From Candidatus Daviesbacteria bacterium GW2011_GWA2_42_7 (GTDB lineage: Bacteria > Patescibacteriota > Microgenomatia > Daviesbacterales > UBA10151), in NCBI GenBank assembly GCA_000997105.1, contig LCEJ01000001.1, positions 1-18,115 of the forward strand: DNA of 18,115 bases. The letters run 5' to 3'. The notes under the pieces are model-generated. The model ran no database searches. It had not been told where the DNA came from and saw only the letters and a program-made list of their open reading frames with translations. Below, piece after piece: positions 5,872-12,814 of the stretch (position 1 is its first letter; each line of letters opens with the position of its first letter). Both the position numbers and the translations under genes were made by a program.

Positions 5872-6270
5872 TTACCTCTTTGGAGATGACTTCTTGGCTC
5901 TTGCAGCGTGGGCTAAACCGTATTTCCTTCTCTCTTTTGCCCGGGGATCACGGGTTAGCAGGCCGTGTTTTTTTAAAGCTGCCTTATTTTCGGCACTTAT
6001 TTTAGCCAAAGAACGGGACAAACCGTGGACAATTGCCCCAAGCTGGGAAGAAGTCCCTCCGCCTACAACTTTTATCGTTGCTGTAAATTTACCTAAAGTC
6101 TTAGTCAGCTCAAACGGTTTCTGGTAAGTTTTTTGCCATATAACCCCCCGGTAAACTTCGGATATCGGCTTACCATTCACTAGTATTGGACTATTACCTT
6201 CCATTACCCTAACCCTGGCAACAGCCTCTTTCCTTCTGCCTACACTTTGGTTATGTTGGTTATTAACCAC
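5872..6270 (-). CDS. rpsI: 30S ribosomal protein S9 (uS9)
   Basis: S9 binds the 3' domain of 16S rRNA, and its C-terminal tail reaches the P-site tRNA. Recognisable blocks are GRRKEAVARVRV, VVGGGTSSQLGAIVHGLSRSL, LLTRDPRAKERRKYGL and a basic end KKSSPKR. Length (132) is normal. It starts with GTG: AAGGAGG lies a proper distance upstream, and the start overlaps the rplM stop by 8 nt, so translation is coupled. It is the last gene of the ribosomal cluster, converging on the glycosylase gene. Confidence 0.96.
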   Translation of the reverse strand: MVNNQHNQSVGRRKEAVARVRVMEGNSPILVNGKPISEVYRGVIWQKTYQKPFELTKTLGKFTATIKVVGGGTSSQLGAIVHGLSRSLAKISAENKAALKKHGLLTRDPRAKERRKYGLAHAARAKKSSPKR

Positions 6271-6691
6271 CGTCTACCTCCTTTAATTGTTTTTGAAAAT
6301 GATGCTGGGAACTGCCAAAAACATGCAATTTTTTTATCATTTGTCTCCCTAATTTATTTTTCGGTACCATCCCTTTTACCGCATGAATAATAATTTCCTC
6401 CGGTTTTCTAATCCTTAAATCGGAAAGCTTTTCTACCTTTAACCCCCCAGGATAGCCAGAATGCCGAACATATTTCTTTTGGGATTCTTTTTTACCGGTA
6501 ACTTTAACTTGCGCAGCATTAACTACCACTACATTGTCACCCATATCAAGGTAAGGCACAAAGTTTGGTTTATGTTTGCCGGTTAAAATTTTTGCCACAT
6601 CCGTAGAGAGCCTCCCCAACACTTTATTTTTAGCATCTATCAAATGCCAATTCCTTTTAATCTCTTTTGCTGAAACTGTATTTGTAGACAT
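6263..6691 (-). CDS. rplM: 50S ribosomal protein L13 (uL13)
   Basis: L13 is an early-assembly 23S rRNA-binding protein. The family blocks are clear: WHLIDAKNKVLGRLSTDVAKIL, GDNVVVVNAAQVKVTGKK, VRHSGYPGG and GMVPKNKLGRQMIKKLHVF. Its 142 residues are the usual length. The ATG follows the rplQ stop with no spacer (TAAATG), and its end overlaps rpsI by 8 nt. The L13-S9 pair follows rplQ directly; no truA gene separates them here. Confidence 0.96.
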   Translation of the reverse strand: MSTNTVSAKEIKRNWHLIDAKNKVLGRLSTDVAKILTGKHKPNFVPYLDMGDNVVVVNAAQVKVTGKKESQKKYVRHSGYPGGLKVEKLSDLRIRKPEEIIIHAVKGMVPKNKLGRQMIKKLHVFGSSQHHFQKQLKEVDGG

Positions 6692-7201
6692 TTATTTACT
6701 TTTCTCCTTAGTTTTCTTTTTAGCAGCACTTCTTTTTCTTTTTGATTTAGGGTCCTTCTCTTCGCTCAGGACGACACTGCGCGTCGCTTTTGAATTTTGC
6801 TTGCCCACCGAAGTCTTGACGGAGGCGGAAGTTTTGATTTTTTCTTCTCCCTCCATAAAACTCATCTTTACTATCATCGCACCGTCCCCTAATCTCCTGC
6901 CTAATTTTACCAAACTGGTAAAACCGGAGGTCCTGGTGGAGAAACGGGGGGCAATCTCCTCCAGTAATTTTTTACTTGCCACAGCATCAGGCAAAAAACC
7001 CTGGATAAAACTTTTAGCCTGGTTGTTGTTTGCTTTACCTTTAACAACTATTTTATCAACTAACCCTTTAACTGCTTTGGCTTTAGCCTCGGTCGTGGTA
7101 ATGCTTTCGTGTAAGATAAGACTACGGACTAAACCCTTAAAAAGGGCGTTTCTTTGGTTGCTGTTTCTGCCGAGGTGTTTACCATAAACTCTATGCCTCA
7201 C
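6692..7201 (-). CDS. rplQ: 50S ribosomal protein L17 (bL17) with repeat-derived C-terminal tail
   Basis: Residues 1-118 are ordinary L17: MRHRVYGKHLGRNSNQRNAL, LILHESITTTEAKAKAV, and LGRRLGDGAMIVKMSF near the end of the core. The gene starts with GTG and overlaps the end of rpoA by 11 nt. After the core comes a lysine- and serine-rich tail of about 50 residues. Part of the tail is encoded by palindromic repeats: TSASVKTSVGK by 6800-6832 and VVLSEEKD by 6752-6775. The tail ends in KRSAAKKKTKEKSK, suited to RNA contact. Its function is unknown; it probably arose by repeat insertion near the 3' end. Confidence 0.95.
   Translation of the reverse strand: MRHRVYGKHLGRNSNQRNALFKGLVRSLILHESITTTEAKAKAVKGLVDKIVVKGKANNNQAKSFIQGFLPDAVASKKLLEEIAPRFSTRTSGFTSLVKLGRRLGDGAMIVKMSFMEGEEKIKTSASVKTSVGKQNSKATRSVVLSEEKDPKSKRKRSAAKKKTKEKSK
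6752..6775. repeat. Palindromic repeat of the TCCTGAGCGAAG type inside rplQ
   Basis: GTCCT (6752-6756) and AGGAC (6768-6772) bracket TCTCTTCGCTC. The - strand form GTCGTCCTGAGCGAAG is one of the widespread dispersed repeats of bacterial genomes. It is translated here as VVLSEEKD, beyond the L17 core. Confidence 0.75.
6800..6832. repeat. Second dispersed-repeat-like segment inside rplQ
   Basis: The + strand CCACCGAAGTC-TT-GACGGAGGCGG forms an imperfect hairpin and resembles another GC-rich dispersed repeat type. It is translated as TSASVKTSVGK in the L17 tail. Family membership is from recollection and is less certain than for 6752-6775. Confidence 0.45.
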
Positions 7202-8099
7202 TTAAGGTTAAACCCCTTTCTGAAAGCTTTTGAGAAATTAAAGTCAGTGACTGGACACCAAGATTTTTAGCCTTTAAAAGCTGATTCCTTGGTACCGTAG
7301 TCAATTTCTCAACCGTATCGATATCAACCGCTTTCAAAGCATTGGTAATACGTACCGGCAAATCCAACTCCTCAACGCTTAAGTTTAAAATATCATCGGA
7401 AACAGTCGGGGCAGCAACCTCTTCACCGTCAAATACCGGTTCATAAATTTGCCTGGAGTAATCATTGAGGATTTTTGCAGCAGCGTTTAAAGCATCCTCA
7501 GGGCTGATAGTCCCGTCAGTAGTGATTTGTAAAGTCAACTTATTAAAGTTGGTGCTTCTTCCTACGCGGGCCGGCTCTACTTTATAATTTATAGAAAGCA
7601 CCGGGGAATAAATTGAATCAATGACAATAACACCAAGCTCGGCAGTCTTTTTCTCTTCTGCCATTACATAACCTGAGCCCTTTTCTGCCGTCATCTCGAT
7701 ATTTAATTTCGCAGAAGGGGAATTTAATGACGCAATATGCAAATCAGGGTTTATAATCTCTGCACCACCTAAAGCATCGATATCGGAGGCTTTAACTTCG
7801 CCTTTACCGGAAGCCTGAAGCCTTAGCTTAATCGGCTTATCGGACAAAAGTTTCATCCGGACTTTCTTTAAGTTTAAAATAATCTCGGTTACGTCTTCTG
7901 AGACTCCGGTAATTGTAGAGAACTGATGGGTTACCCCGTCAATTTTTACTGAGGTAATTGCGGCACCCTCTAAACTTGAAAGAAGAATCCTACGTAAACA
8001 GTTACCGATAGTATGGCCAAAACCACTCTCCAGCGGCTCAATAACAAATGTACCGATAGTATCAGATTGTTCAGCTGCAACAACTTTAAAGTTAATCAT
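7191..8099 (-). CDS. rpoA: DNA-directed RNA polymerase subunit alpha
   Basis: The alpha subunit dimerises to nucleate RNA polymerase assembly. The N-terminal domain (residues ~1-225) shows FVIEPLESGFGHTIGNCLRR, ILLSSLEGAAITSVKIDG and the EPARVGRSTNFNKL region. The C-terminal domain (~240-302) shows SVEELDLPVRITNALKAVDI and KNLGVQSLTLISQKL. The DNA-contacting Arg and Asn of RITN (E. coli R265, N268) are kept, but the positions of E. coli K298 and E302 appear to be Gln and Leu, which may alter UP-element recognition. Total length (302) is slightly below that of E. coli alpha (329). It starts 11 nt after rpsD, which ends in three consecutive in-frame stops. Confidence 0.97.
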   Translation of the reverse strand: MINFKVVAAEQSDTIGTFVIEPLESGFGHTIGNCLRRILLSSLEGAAITSVKIDGVTHQFSTITGVSEDVTEIILNLKKVRMKLLSDKPIKLRLQASGKGEVKASDIDALGGAEIINPDLHIASLNSPSAKLNIEMTAEKGSGYVMAEEKKTAELGVIVIDSIYSPVLSINYKVEPARVGRSTNFNKLTLQITTDGTISPEDALNAAAKILNDYSRQIYEPVFDGEEVAAPTVSDDILNLSVEELDLPVRITNALKAVDIDTVEKLTTVPRNQLLKAKNLGVQSLTLISQKLSERGLTLSEA

Positions 8100-8110
8100 T
8101 TTTTTTATTA

Positions 8111-8713
8111 CTATCTACTATAATACTCTACTATCAACTGTTCGTTTATACCCTGTTCCATCTCATCCCGGGCCGGAATTCGTAAAACCTTGCCTACAGT
8201 AGCTTTTCTTTCCAGCCACCCCGGCAAGGTCTCGGTACCATCCAAACTTTTCCGAACCTGAGTATTATCTAACATTTTATCCAAAATAGCAACAGTTGAA
8301 CCTGGTTTTACCCGGAAAGAGGGGATGCTTACTTTTTTATTGTTTACCTGCACATGGCCGTGGCTTACAAGCTGGCGGGCCCCTGCCCGTGACGGCGAAA
8401 AACCAAGCCGGTAAACGATATTATCCAACCTGGTTTCTAAAAACTCCAGTATCGCTTCCCCCCGGTTTCCCCGTTTTTTACTGGCTATTTCGTAGTATTT
8501 TGCAAACTGCCTTTCTAATATCCCGTAGATACGTTTGGTTTTCTGTTTTTCCCGAAGCTGGATACCATATTCCGAAACTTTCCGCCTACTCCTGCCGGTA
8601 TGCTGGCCGGGGGCAACCGCACCTTTTCTTTCCAAGAAAGAGGCATCCTTGGCAAACAAGGCTGTTCCTTCTCTTCTACTTAGTCTTCTTTTTGGTCCGG
8701 TATATCTCGCCAT
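8111..8713 (-). CDS. rpsD: 30S ribosomal protein S4 (uS4)
   Basis: S4 is a primary 16S rRNA binder that starts assembly of the 30S body. MARYTGPKRRLSRREG, the S4 domain around LDNIVYRLGFSPSRAGARQLVSHGHV and the end QLIVEYYSR are characteristic. It lacks the zinc-binding cysteines of the C+ form. Its stop is TAG TAA TAA in frame, directly before the AAAAAA-ATG of rpoA. The 90-bp gap upstream, towards rpsK, holds a GTTCATAG-type inverted repeat. Confidence 0.97.
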   Translation of the reverse strand: MARYTGPKRRLSRREGTALFAKDASFLERKGAVAPGQHTGRSRRKVSEYGIQLREKQKTKRIYGILERQFAKYYEIASKKRGNRGEAILEFLETRLDNIVYRLGFSPSRAGARQLVSHGHVQVNNKKVSIPSFRVKPGSTVAILDKMLDNTQVRKSLDGTETLPGWLERKATVGKVLRIPARDEMEQGINEQLIVEYYSR

Positions 8714-8740
8714 AATTAGTTGTTGGTACGCTTCGCTCTT

Positions 8741-8803
8741 AGTTCATTGTTCGTGGATTTTTGTATTTCTACGAACTATGAACCATGAACTCAAAACACC
8801 TAC
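8741..8803. repeat. GTTCATAG-family inverted repeat between rpsK and rpsD
   Basis: AGTTCATTGTTCGT (8741-8754) is complementary at 12 of 14 positions to 8771-8784 (ACGAACTATGAACC), with a 16-nt loop. The element continues as CATGAACTCAAAAC to the rpsK stop. On the - strand it begins at the TAG of rpsK (TAGGTAGGTGTTTTGAG). It is related to the gaps after rpsH, rplE and rplX. Confidence 0.8.
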
Positions 8804-9211
8804 CTATACTCTCCTTTTCTTTTTAGCCCTTGGCCCGTTGTAAGGGACTGGGGTTACATCGGCAATCATGGTAATATTCAACCCGGCACTTCTAAGGGCC
8901 CTAATAGATGCATCACGGCCGGGGCCGGGGCCTTTAATATAGACCTCAACCGCCGTCATACCAAAAGTTTTTGCTTTGCTTGCCACCTTTTCCATCGCCG
9001 TAATAGCAGCAAACGGGGTAGCTTTTCTGGCCCCTTTAAAACCGGATCCTCCGGCAGAACCCCAAGCTAATGTATTACCTGTCGAGTCGGTTAAGGTTAC
9101 CAGGGTATTATTAAAAGTCGCGGTAACATAAACACGCCCCGACGAAACCTGCTTTGGCGCAGCTGTTTTTTTAGCAACCTTAGACTTGTTTTTTATTTCT
9201 TTTTTGGCCAT
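8804..9211 (-). CDS. rpsK: 30S ribosomal protein S11 (uS11)
   Basis: S11 forms part of the 30S platform near the E site and mRNA exit. VYVTATFNNTLVTLTDSTGN, AWGSAGGSGFKGARKATPFA, and GPGPGRDASIRALRSAGL with the C-terminal PVPYNGPRAKKKRRV are textbook S11. A lysine-rich leader of about 25 residues precedes the core. The TAG stop coincides with the beginning of the repeat in the downstream gap. Confidence 0.97.
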   Translation of the reverse strand: MAKKEIKNKSKVAKKTAAPKQVSSGRVYVTATFNNTLVTLTDSTGNTLAWGSAGGSGFKGARKATPFAAITAMEKVASKAKTFGMTAVEVYIKGPGPGRDASIRALRSAGLNITMIADVTPVPYNGPRAKKKRRV

Positions 9212-9266
9212 ATTTGTAGATACTAGATGTTAGATAACTAGTTAACTAGTAACTAGCTACTAATAT
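9212..9266. repeat. ACTAGT-family repeat between rpsM and rpsK
   Basis: The gap contains the perfect 14-bp palindrome ACTAGTTAACTAGT (9237-9250) plus further TAGATACTAG, AACTAGC and TAGTAGC-like units. CTAG, normally a rare tetramer in bacteria, occurs four times in the 55 bp. The rpsM TAG stop (9269-9267) runs straight into it. Confidence 0.8.
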
Positions 9267-9662
9267 CTATTTTGTTCCTCCTGTCTTTGCTACCACATCT
9301 TTTCTGACTGTCCCTACGGTTTTTCTTTTACCCCTTTTTGTTCTGGCATTAGACCTGGTTCTTTGTCCCCTTGCAGGCAAGCCTCTCCGGTGGCGAATCC
9401 CGCGGTATGACCCAATCTCTTCTAAACGCCTGATATTTTGGCTAATCTGTTGTTTTAAATCACCTTCTACCCTAAATTGGTCAACTGCTTTCTGCAGTTT
9501 CCCCACCTCTTCTTCGGTTAAGTCTTTTATCCGTTTTGACCCTTCAATACCTGCATCTTTTATGACTTTTTCCACATTAGACCTGCCTATACCAAAAATG
9601 TAGGTTAATCCTATATCCACTCGTTTTTCTACCGGTAATTCAACTCCTGCAATTCTAGCCAT
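9267..9662 (-). CDS. rpsM: 30S ribosomal protein S13 (uS13)
   Basis: S13 sits in the 30S head and contacts P-site tRNA and the central intersubunit bridge. MARIAGVELPVEKRVDIGL, YIFGIGRSNVEKV and SYRGIRHRRGLPARGQRTRS-NARTKRG are family hallmarks. I start at the ATG at 9662, giving MARIAGVELP, rather than at the GTG 21 nt upstream. The family begins there, and AAAGGAG lies 7 nt before this ATG. That ribosome-binding site and the first two bases of the ATG belong to a dispersed palindromic repeat (9661-9690). The gene ends in TAG inside an ACTAGT-type repeat. Confidence 0.96.
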   Translation of the reverse strand: MARIAGVELPVEKRVDIGLTYIFGIGRSNVEKVIKDAGIEGSKRIKDLTEEEVGKLQKAVDQFRVEGDLKQQISQNIRRLEEIGSYRGIRHRRGLPARGQRTRSNARTKRGKRKTVGTVRKDVVAKTGGTK

Positions 9663-9690
9663 CCTTCGACTCCTTTCAGTCACTCAGGAC
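9661..9690. repeat. Dispersed palindromic repeat carrying the rpsM ribosome-binding site
   Basis: On the - strand this reads GTCCTGAGTGACTGAAAGG and then AGTCGAAGGAT. It is a common dispersed-repeat type with ends GTCCT/AGGAT and an inner GACT/AGTC stem whose loop carries GAAAGG. The - strand AGGAG is the only Shine-Dalgarno for rpsM, and the terminal AT is part of its start codon. Confidence 0.75.
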
Positions 9691-9696
9691 AAGTTA

Positions 9697-9813
9697 TTAC
9701 CCTTGTCTCTGTTTGTGCCGCGGGTTACGCGAACAAATAACATACAAAATACCTTCGCGTTTCACGACTTTGCAAAAATTACATCTTTTTTTGATTGACG
9801 CCTGTACATTCAT
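9697..9813 (-). CDS. rpmJ: 50S ribosomal protein L36 (bL36)
   Basis: This 38-residue zinc-ribbon protein helps stabilise 23S rRNA. The translation starts MNVQASIKKRCNFCK, continues VVKREGILYVICSRNPRHK and ends QRQG. The C-X2-C (Cys11, Cys14), Cys27 and His33 zinc ligands are all present, so it is the C+ form. It overlaps the infA stop in an ATGA. The place between infA and rpsM is the classic one. The usual MKVRAS start is changed to MNVQAS. Confidence 0.95.
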   Translation of the reverse strand: MNVQASIKKRCNFCKVVKREGILYVICSRNPRHKQRQG

Positions 9814-10049
9814 TTTAATCGAAACGTGACCCTTCCTTTTGTTAAATCGTATCTCGGGCTCATCTCCATCCTAACCCTGTCCCCTGCCAAAAGCTTAATA
9901 TAATGCATCCGCATTTTACCTGAAATATGGGCCAAAATCACCTTCCCAACTAACTCCGGCAAATCCGGTGCATTGTCAATACTCACCCTAAACAAAGTGT
10001 TGGGCAGTACCTCTGTAATCTTTCCTTCAACCTCAATCGTGTCATTCAT
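9810..10049 (-). CDS. infA: Translation initiation factor IF-1
   Basis: IF-1 is an OB-fold protein that binds the 30S A site during initiation. IEVEGKITEVLPNTLFRVSI, VILAHISGKMRMHYIKLLAG and DRVRMEMSPYDLTKGR-like blocks (here SPRYDLTKGRVTFRLK) identify it. At 79 residues it is slightly longer than usual because of a DNAPDLPEL insertion. GGGAG lies about 9 nt before the ATG. Its TGA overlaps the rpmJ start. Confidence 0.96.
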   Translation of the reverse strand: MNDTIEVEGKITEVLPNTLFRVSIDNAPDLPELVGKVILAHISGKMRMHYIKLLAGDRVRMEMSPRYDLTKGRVTFRLK

Positions 10050-10099
10050 TTTGTCCGACTCCCAATTTTACCAAAACCAGCTTCAAAAAACAACCCTAT

Positions 10100-10160
10100 A
10101 ATTCTCCTTCGGAGAATTTCAAGCTCCGCTTTAGACCGCAGGTCGCAAGCTCCGCTTATA
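10100..10160. repeat. Hairpin and CAAGC-type repeats between map and infA
   Basis: The 112-bp gap holds a perfect 8-bp stem, AATTCTCC (10100-10107) with GGAGAATT (10111-10118) and a TTC loop. It also holds two copies of CAAGCTCCGCTT at 10120-10131 and 10146-10157, 26 bp apart. The motif and its 26-bp spacing match the CAAGCTTTGCTT pair before rplP. On the - strand a T6 run lies nine bases beyond the hairpin, too far for a normal terminator. Confidence 0.7.
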
Positions 10161-10161
10161 A

Positions 10162-10941
10162 TTATACCTTCCTCCAATCCGTTATCACCTCTGCTTGTTT
10201 TTTACCGACAATAACTGTCATCTCAAAAAGCCCCCCTAAACTGCTGTCTGCTGTTGCAACAGTCCACCCGTCATCCTCTACCTTTACCCGGTCACTTCCC
10301 GCCGTATAAATTACTTCTATAGCCAGGGTCATCCCTTTTTTTAAATGTAAACCAGTCCCATATTCTCCGACACCATGTATTTCCGGCTCTTCATGGGGGG
10401 ATCTTCCTACCCCATGCCCGATATAACTTTTCACTACCGAGTAACCTGCCCCCTCGATAGTTTCCTGGATTGCAGCTGAGATATCACCCAATCTCTTTCC
10501 CTCCCTTGCCTGACCTACAGCTTCCCACAAAGCCCTCTCCCCCGCTTTCAAAAACCGTTCTTTTTCTTTCCAATCTCCATCTCCCAACTTCCAATCTCCA
10601 ACCAACACCGACCACGCCGTATCCGTATGCCATCCTTTAAAAACCGCTCCCAGATCTATTCCCAAAATATCCCCCTCAATAAGTTTTATGTCTCTTGGGA
10701 TACCATGCACCACTTCATCATTTACCGTCAGACACGTTGCCCATCTATAGCCGGGGACCGTCTTAAACGACGACTTCCCTCCCAACCGCTCAATCTCTTC
10801 CTCGGCAATTTTATCCAACTCTAAAAGAGTAACCCCAGGTTCTACACTTTCTAATACTCTCTTTAAGGCCCTTGCGGTAATCTCCCCACTAGCCCTCATC
10901 AACTCCAACTCTTTATCGTTTCGAACAGGTACAGCAGACAT
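10162..10941 (-). CDS. map: Methionine aminopeptidase, type I
   Basis: This enzyme removes the initiator methionine from nascent proteins and needs two divalent metals. Numbering from the GTG one codon upstream: His80 (VVHGIP), Asp97 and Asp108 (GIDLGAVFKGWHTDTA), His177 (IGHGVGR), Glu210 (LAIEV) and Glu241 (LFEMTV). The last motif differs from the usual FEHT. An extra stretch of about 7 residues within DWKLGDGDWKEK after Asp108 is encoded by a duplicated GGAGATTGG unit. The ATG at 10941 overlaps the adk TGA by one base (TGATG); the GTG at 10944 is the alternative start. It sits in its normal place after adk. Confidence 0.95.
   Translation of the reverse strand: MSAVPVRNDKELELMRASGEITARALKRVLESVEPGVTLLELDKIAEEEIERLGGKSSFKTVPGYRWATCLTVNDEVVHGIPRDIKLIEGDILGIDLGAVFKGWHTDTAWSVLVGDWKLGDGDWKEKERFLKAGERALWEAVGQAREGKRLGDISAAIQETIEGAGYSVVKSYIGHGVGRSPHEEPEIHGVGEYGTGLHLKKGMTLAIEVIYTAGSDRVKVEDDGWTVATADSSLGGLFEMTVIVGKKQAEVITDWRKV
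10570..10600. repeat. CCAATCTCCA duplication inside map
   Basis: CCAATCTCCA occurs at 10570-10579 and 10591-10600 (period 21), with a related CATCTCCCA between them. It encodes the DWKLGDGDWK loop. The length of the loop relative to E. coli MAP suggests insertion of a small repeat. Confidence 0.7.
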
Positions 10942-11531
10942 CACTTATCACCTAAACCATCTTTTAATTTTTCATCAACTTCATCTGCTATTTGCCTAAT
11001 ACTTTGTTCGGCCGTTGCCCCCGGAGCCTGGGAAGCGTTCACTTTTATTAATTTACCTTGCCGGTCGTAATAATCCAGCACCGGCTCCGTATTGCTATGA
11101 TAAAGCCTAAGCCTTTCCCCAATTGCCTCAGGGGTATCATCCGCCCTCCCTCTTCCAAGCATCCTATCTACAACTTCCCCGTCCGGAACATCCAGGTAGA
11201 TAACCTGATCAAAATCCGGATTAAAATATTCAAGTTGGGAAAAACGCCGGGGAAATCCGTCTAAGACAAAACCATTTTGAGAATCTTTTTCTATCTCCTC
11301 TTTTACTAAACGCGCAGCAACTTTATCATCAACAAATTCCCCTTCTTCCATCTGCTGGCGAATCCGCTCCCCTTCTTCGCTGCCGCTTTGGGCAAGTTCA
11401 CGCAACAACTTACCGGCGCTTATAAAATGCAGGCCGTATTTTTGGGCAATGAATTTTGCCTGGGTAGTTTTACCGGAGCCTTGGGGACCTGCTAATAATA
11501 TCTTCGTCTTCGAAGAAGAGAGCTTGCTCAC
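10941..11531 (-). CDS. adk: Adenylate kinase, short (LID-less) form
   Basis: Adenylate kinase catalyses ATP + AMP to 2 ADP. The P-loop is GPQGSGKTT (residues 15-23), followed by ISAGKLLRE in the AMP-binding region and VLDGFPRRFSQLE. The LID region is reduced to a short loop around GRGRADDTPEAIGERL, without zinc cysteines, so this is a short-type enzyme of 196 residues. It starts with GTG inside the secY stop (GTGA overlap) and ends in the TGATG shared with map. The secY-adk-map order is the ancestral spc arrangement. Confidence 0.95.
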   Translation of the reverse strand: MSKLSSSKTKILLAGPQGSGKTTQAKFIAQKYGLHFISAGKLLRELAQSGSEEGERIRQQMEEGEFVDDKVAARLVKEEIEKDSQNGFVLDGFPRRFSQLEYFNPDFDQVIYLDVPDGEVVDRMLGRGRADDTPEAIGERLRLYHSNTEPVLDYYDRQGKLIKVNASQAPGATAEQSIRQIADEVDEKLKDGLGDK

Positions 11532-12814
11532 TTCAGGAACCTTTCATAGCTACTTTCCACCAGCTTACTTTCAAATTGCTTGGCAGTATCCATCACTACT
11601 GAGACGACAATTAAAAGCCCTGTGCCACCAATAACCAACGTTGTTATCCCGGTAATCTGCGAGGCAACCCCGGGAAGGATTGCTACAACACCTAAAAATA
11701 TAGCTCCGGCCAGGGTAATACGGGTTAAAATATAATTTAAGTAAGCTGCAGTAGCAGTGCCGGGCCTAATACCGGCAATAAACGCCCCGGATTTTTTTAA
11801 CTCATCGGAAATCTTAACCGGATTAAAAATTACCGCAGTATAAAAGTAAGTAAAACCTAAAACTAAAAAGAAGTAGGTTAAGTTATAAATAATAGAGTCA
11901 ACCTGAAAATTGGCAACAAGCCACCTACCCAATGATTGCAACCCCGGTTGGGAAACTTGGGAAAGGTACTGACCCCCAAATGAAGGGACCAATACTAAAG
12001 AAACGGCAAAAATAATCGGGATCACACCGGCCTGGTTAATCCGCAACGGAAGATAGGTTGATGCCCCCCCAACTTCCCGCCCCCCGACAAACCGCCGGGC
12101 GTACTGTACTAAAATTTGCCTTCTGCCTTCATTAATAAACACAATCCCGGCTGTCACCGCCAAACCAAAAACTGCAAAAATCAGCAGGTTTATCATTTGC
12201 TGGGTATCGGTTATCGAGGCTGTTTGGACCAACGCAATAGGTGCCCGGGCCACAATTCCGGCAAAAATCAAAAGGGAAATCCCGTTACCTACCCCATACT
12301 CGGTAATAAGTTCCCCCAGCCACATTGTAAAAACCGTTCCCGCAGTCATGGTAATAATGATGGCTAAAATACTTAAAGGGCTGCCGTCCAGAACAATCCC
12401 CTGGTTGCGGAGCAATGTAAACATCCCTACCGCCTGAAGTATCGCAAGTGGTACCGTCAGATACCTGGTGTACTGGTTAATCTGCTGTCTCCCTTGTTCT
12501 CCCTCTTTTGATAAAGCCTCAAGTGCCGGGAACACCATTGTTAAAAGCTGCATAATAATAGAGGCGTTAATATATGGGTTTAACCCTAAAGAAATTATAG
12601 AAAAGTTAACTAAGGTCCCTCCGGAAAAGATATCTAAAAGCCCCAGGAATTGGTTGCTTTGGAAAAGCGCCTGTAAAGCCGGTAAATCTACCCCCCCAAC
12701 CGGGATATGGGCAGCAAGCCGGTAAATTACAATTATAATCGCAGTGATAAAAATTTTTCGCCGAAGTTCTTCTATTTTAAAAGCATTTATGATTGGTGAG
12801 AATAGGTTAGGCAC
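11528..12814 (-). CDS. secY: Protein translocase subunit SecY
   Basis: SecY is the ten-helix channel of the general secretion pathway in the cytoplasmic membrane. The start LRRKIFITAIIIVIYRLAAH, the plug-region IFSGGTL, GEQGRQQINQYTRYLT, GNGISLLIFAGI and a C-terminal GIRPGTATAAYLN are all recognisable. Length (428) is typical and hydrophobic segments are spread throughout. The start is GTG, overlapping rplO by 8 nt (GTGCCTAA). Its TGA overlaps the adk start by 4 nt. Confidence 0.97.
   Translation of the reverse strand: MPNLFSPIINAFKIEELRRKIFITAIIIVIYRLAAHIPVGGVDLPALQALFQSNQFLGLLDIFSGGTLVNFSIISLGLNPYINASIIMQLLTMVFPALEALSKEGEQGRQQINQYTRYLTVPLAILQAVGMFTLLRNQGIVLDGSPLSILAIIITMTAGTVFTMWLGELITEYGVGNGISLLIFAGIVARAPIALVQTASITDTQQMINLLIFAVFGLAVTAGIVFINEGRRQILVQYARRFVGGREVGGASTYLPLRINQAGVIPIIFAVSLVLVPSFGGQYLSQVSQPGLQSLGRWLVANFQVDSIIYNLTYFFLVLGFTYFYTAVIFNPVKISDELKKSGAFIAGIRPGTATAAYLNYILTRITLAGAIFLGVVAILPGVASQITGITTLVIGGTGLLIVVSVVMDTAKQFESKLVESSYERFLK

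Noticed and set aside
5894..6127. Plus-strand open frames opposite ribosomal genes (also for example 6576-7187, 8296-8715, 14299-14691 and 15488-15919).
   Set aside because: They are antisense shadows of strongly conserved ribosomal protein genes and show no recognisable protein features.
9663..9683. N-terminal extension MTERSRR of S13.
   Set aside because: It starts at GTG inside a dispersed repeat, is not part of the family, and the ATG at 9662 has a well-spaced AGGAG.
10100..10118. Terminator or attenuator between map and infA.
   Set aside because: The stem is followed on the - strand by ATAGGGTTG before the T6 run, so the T-tract is too far away.
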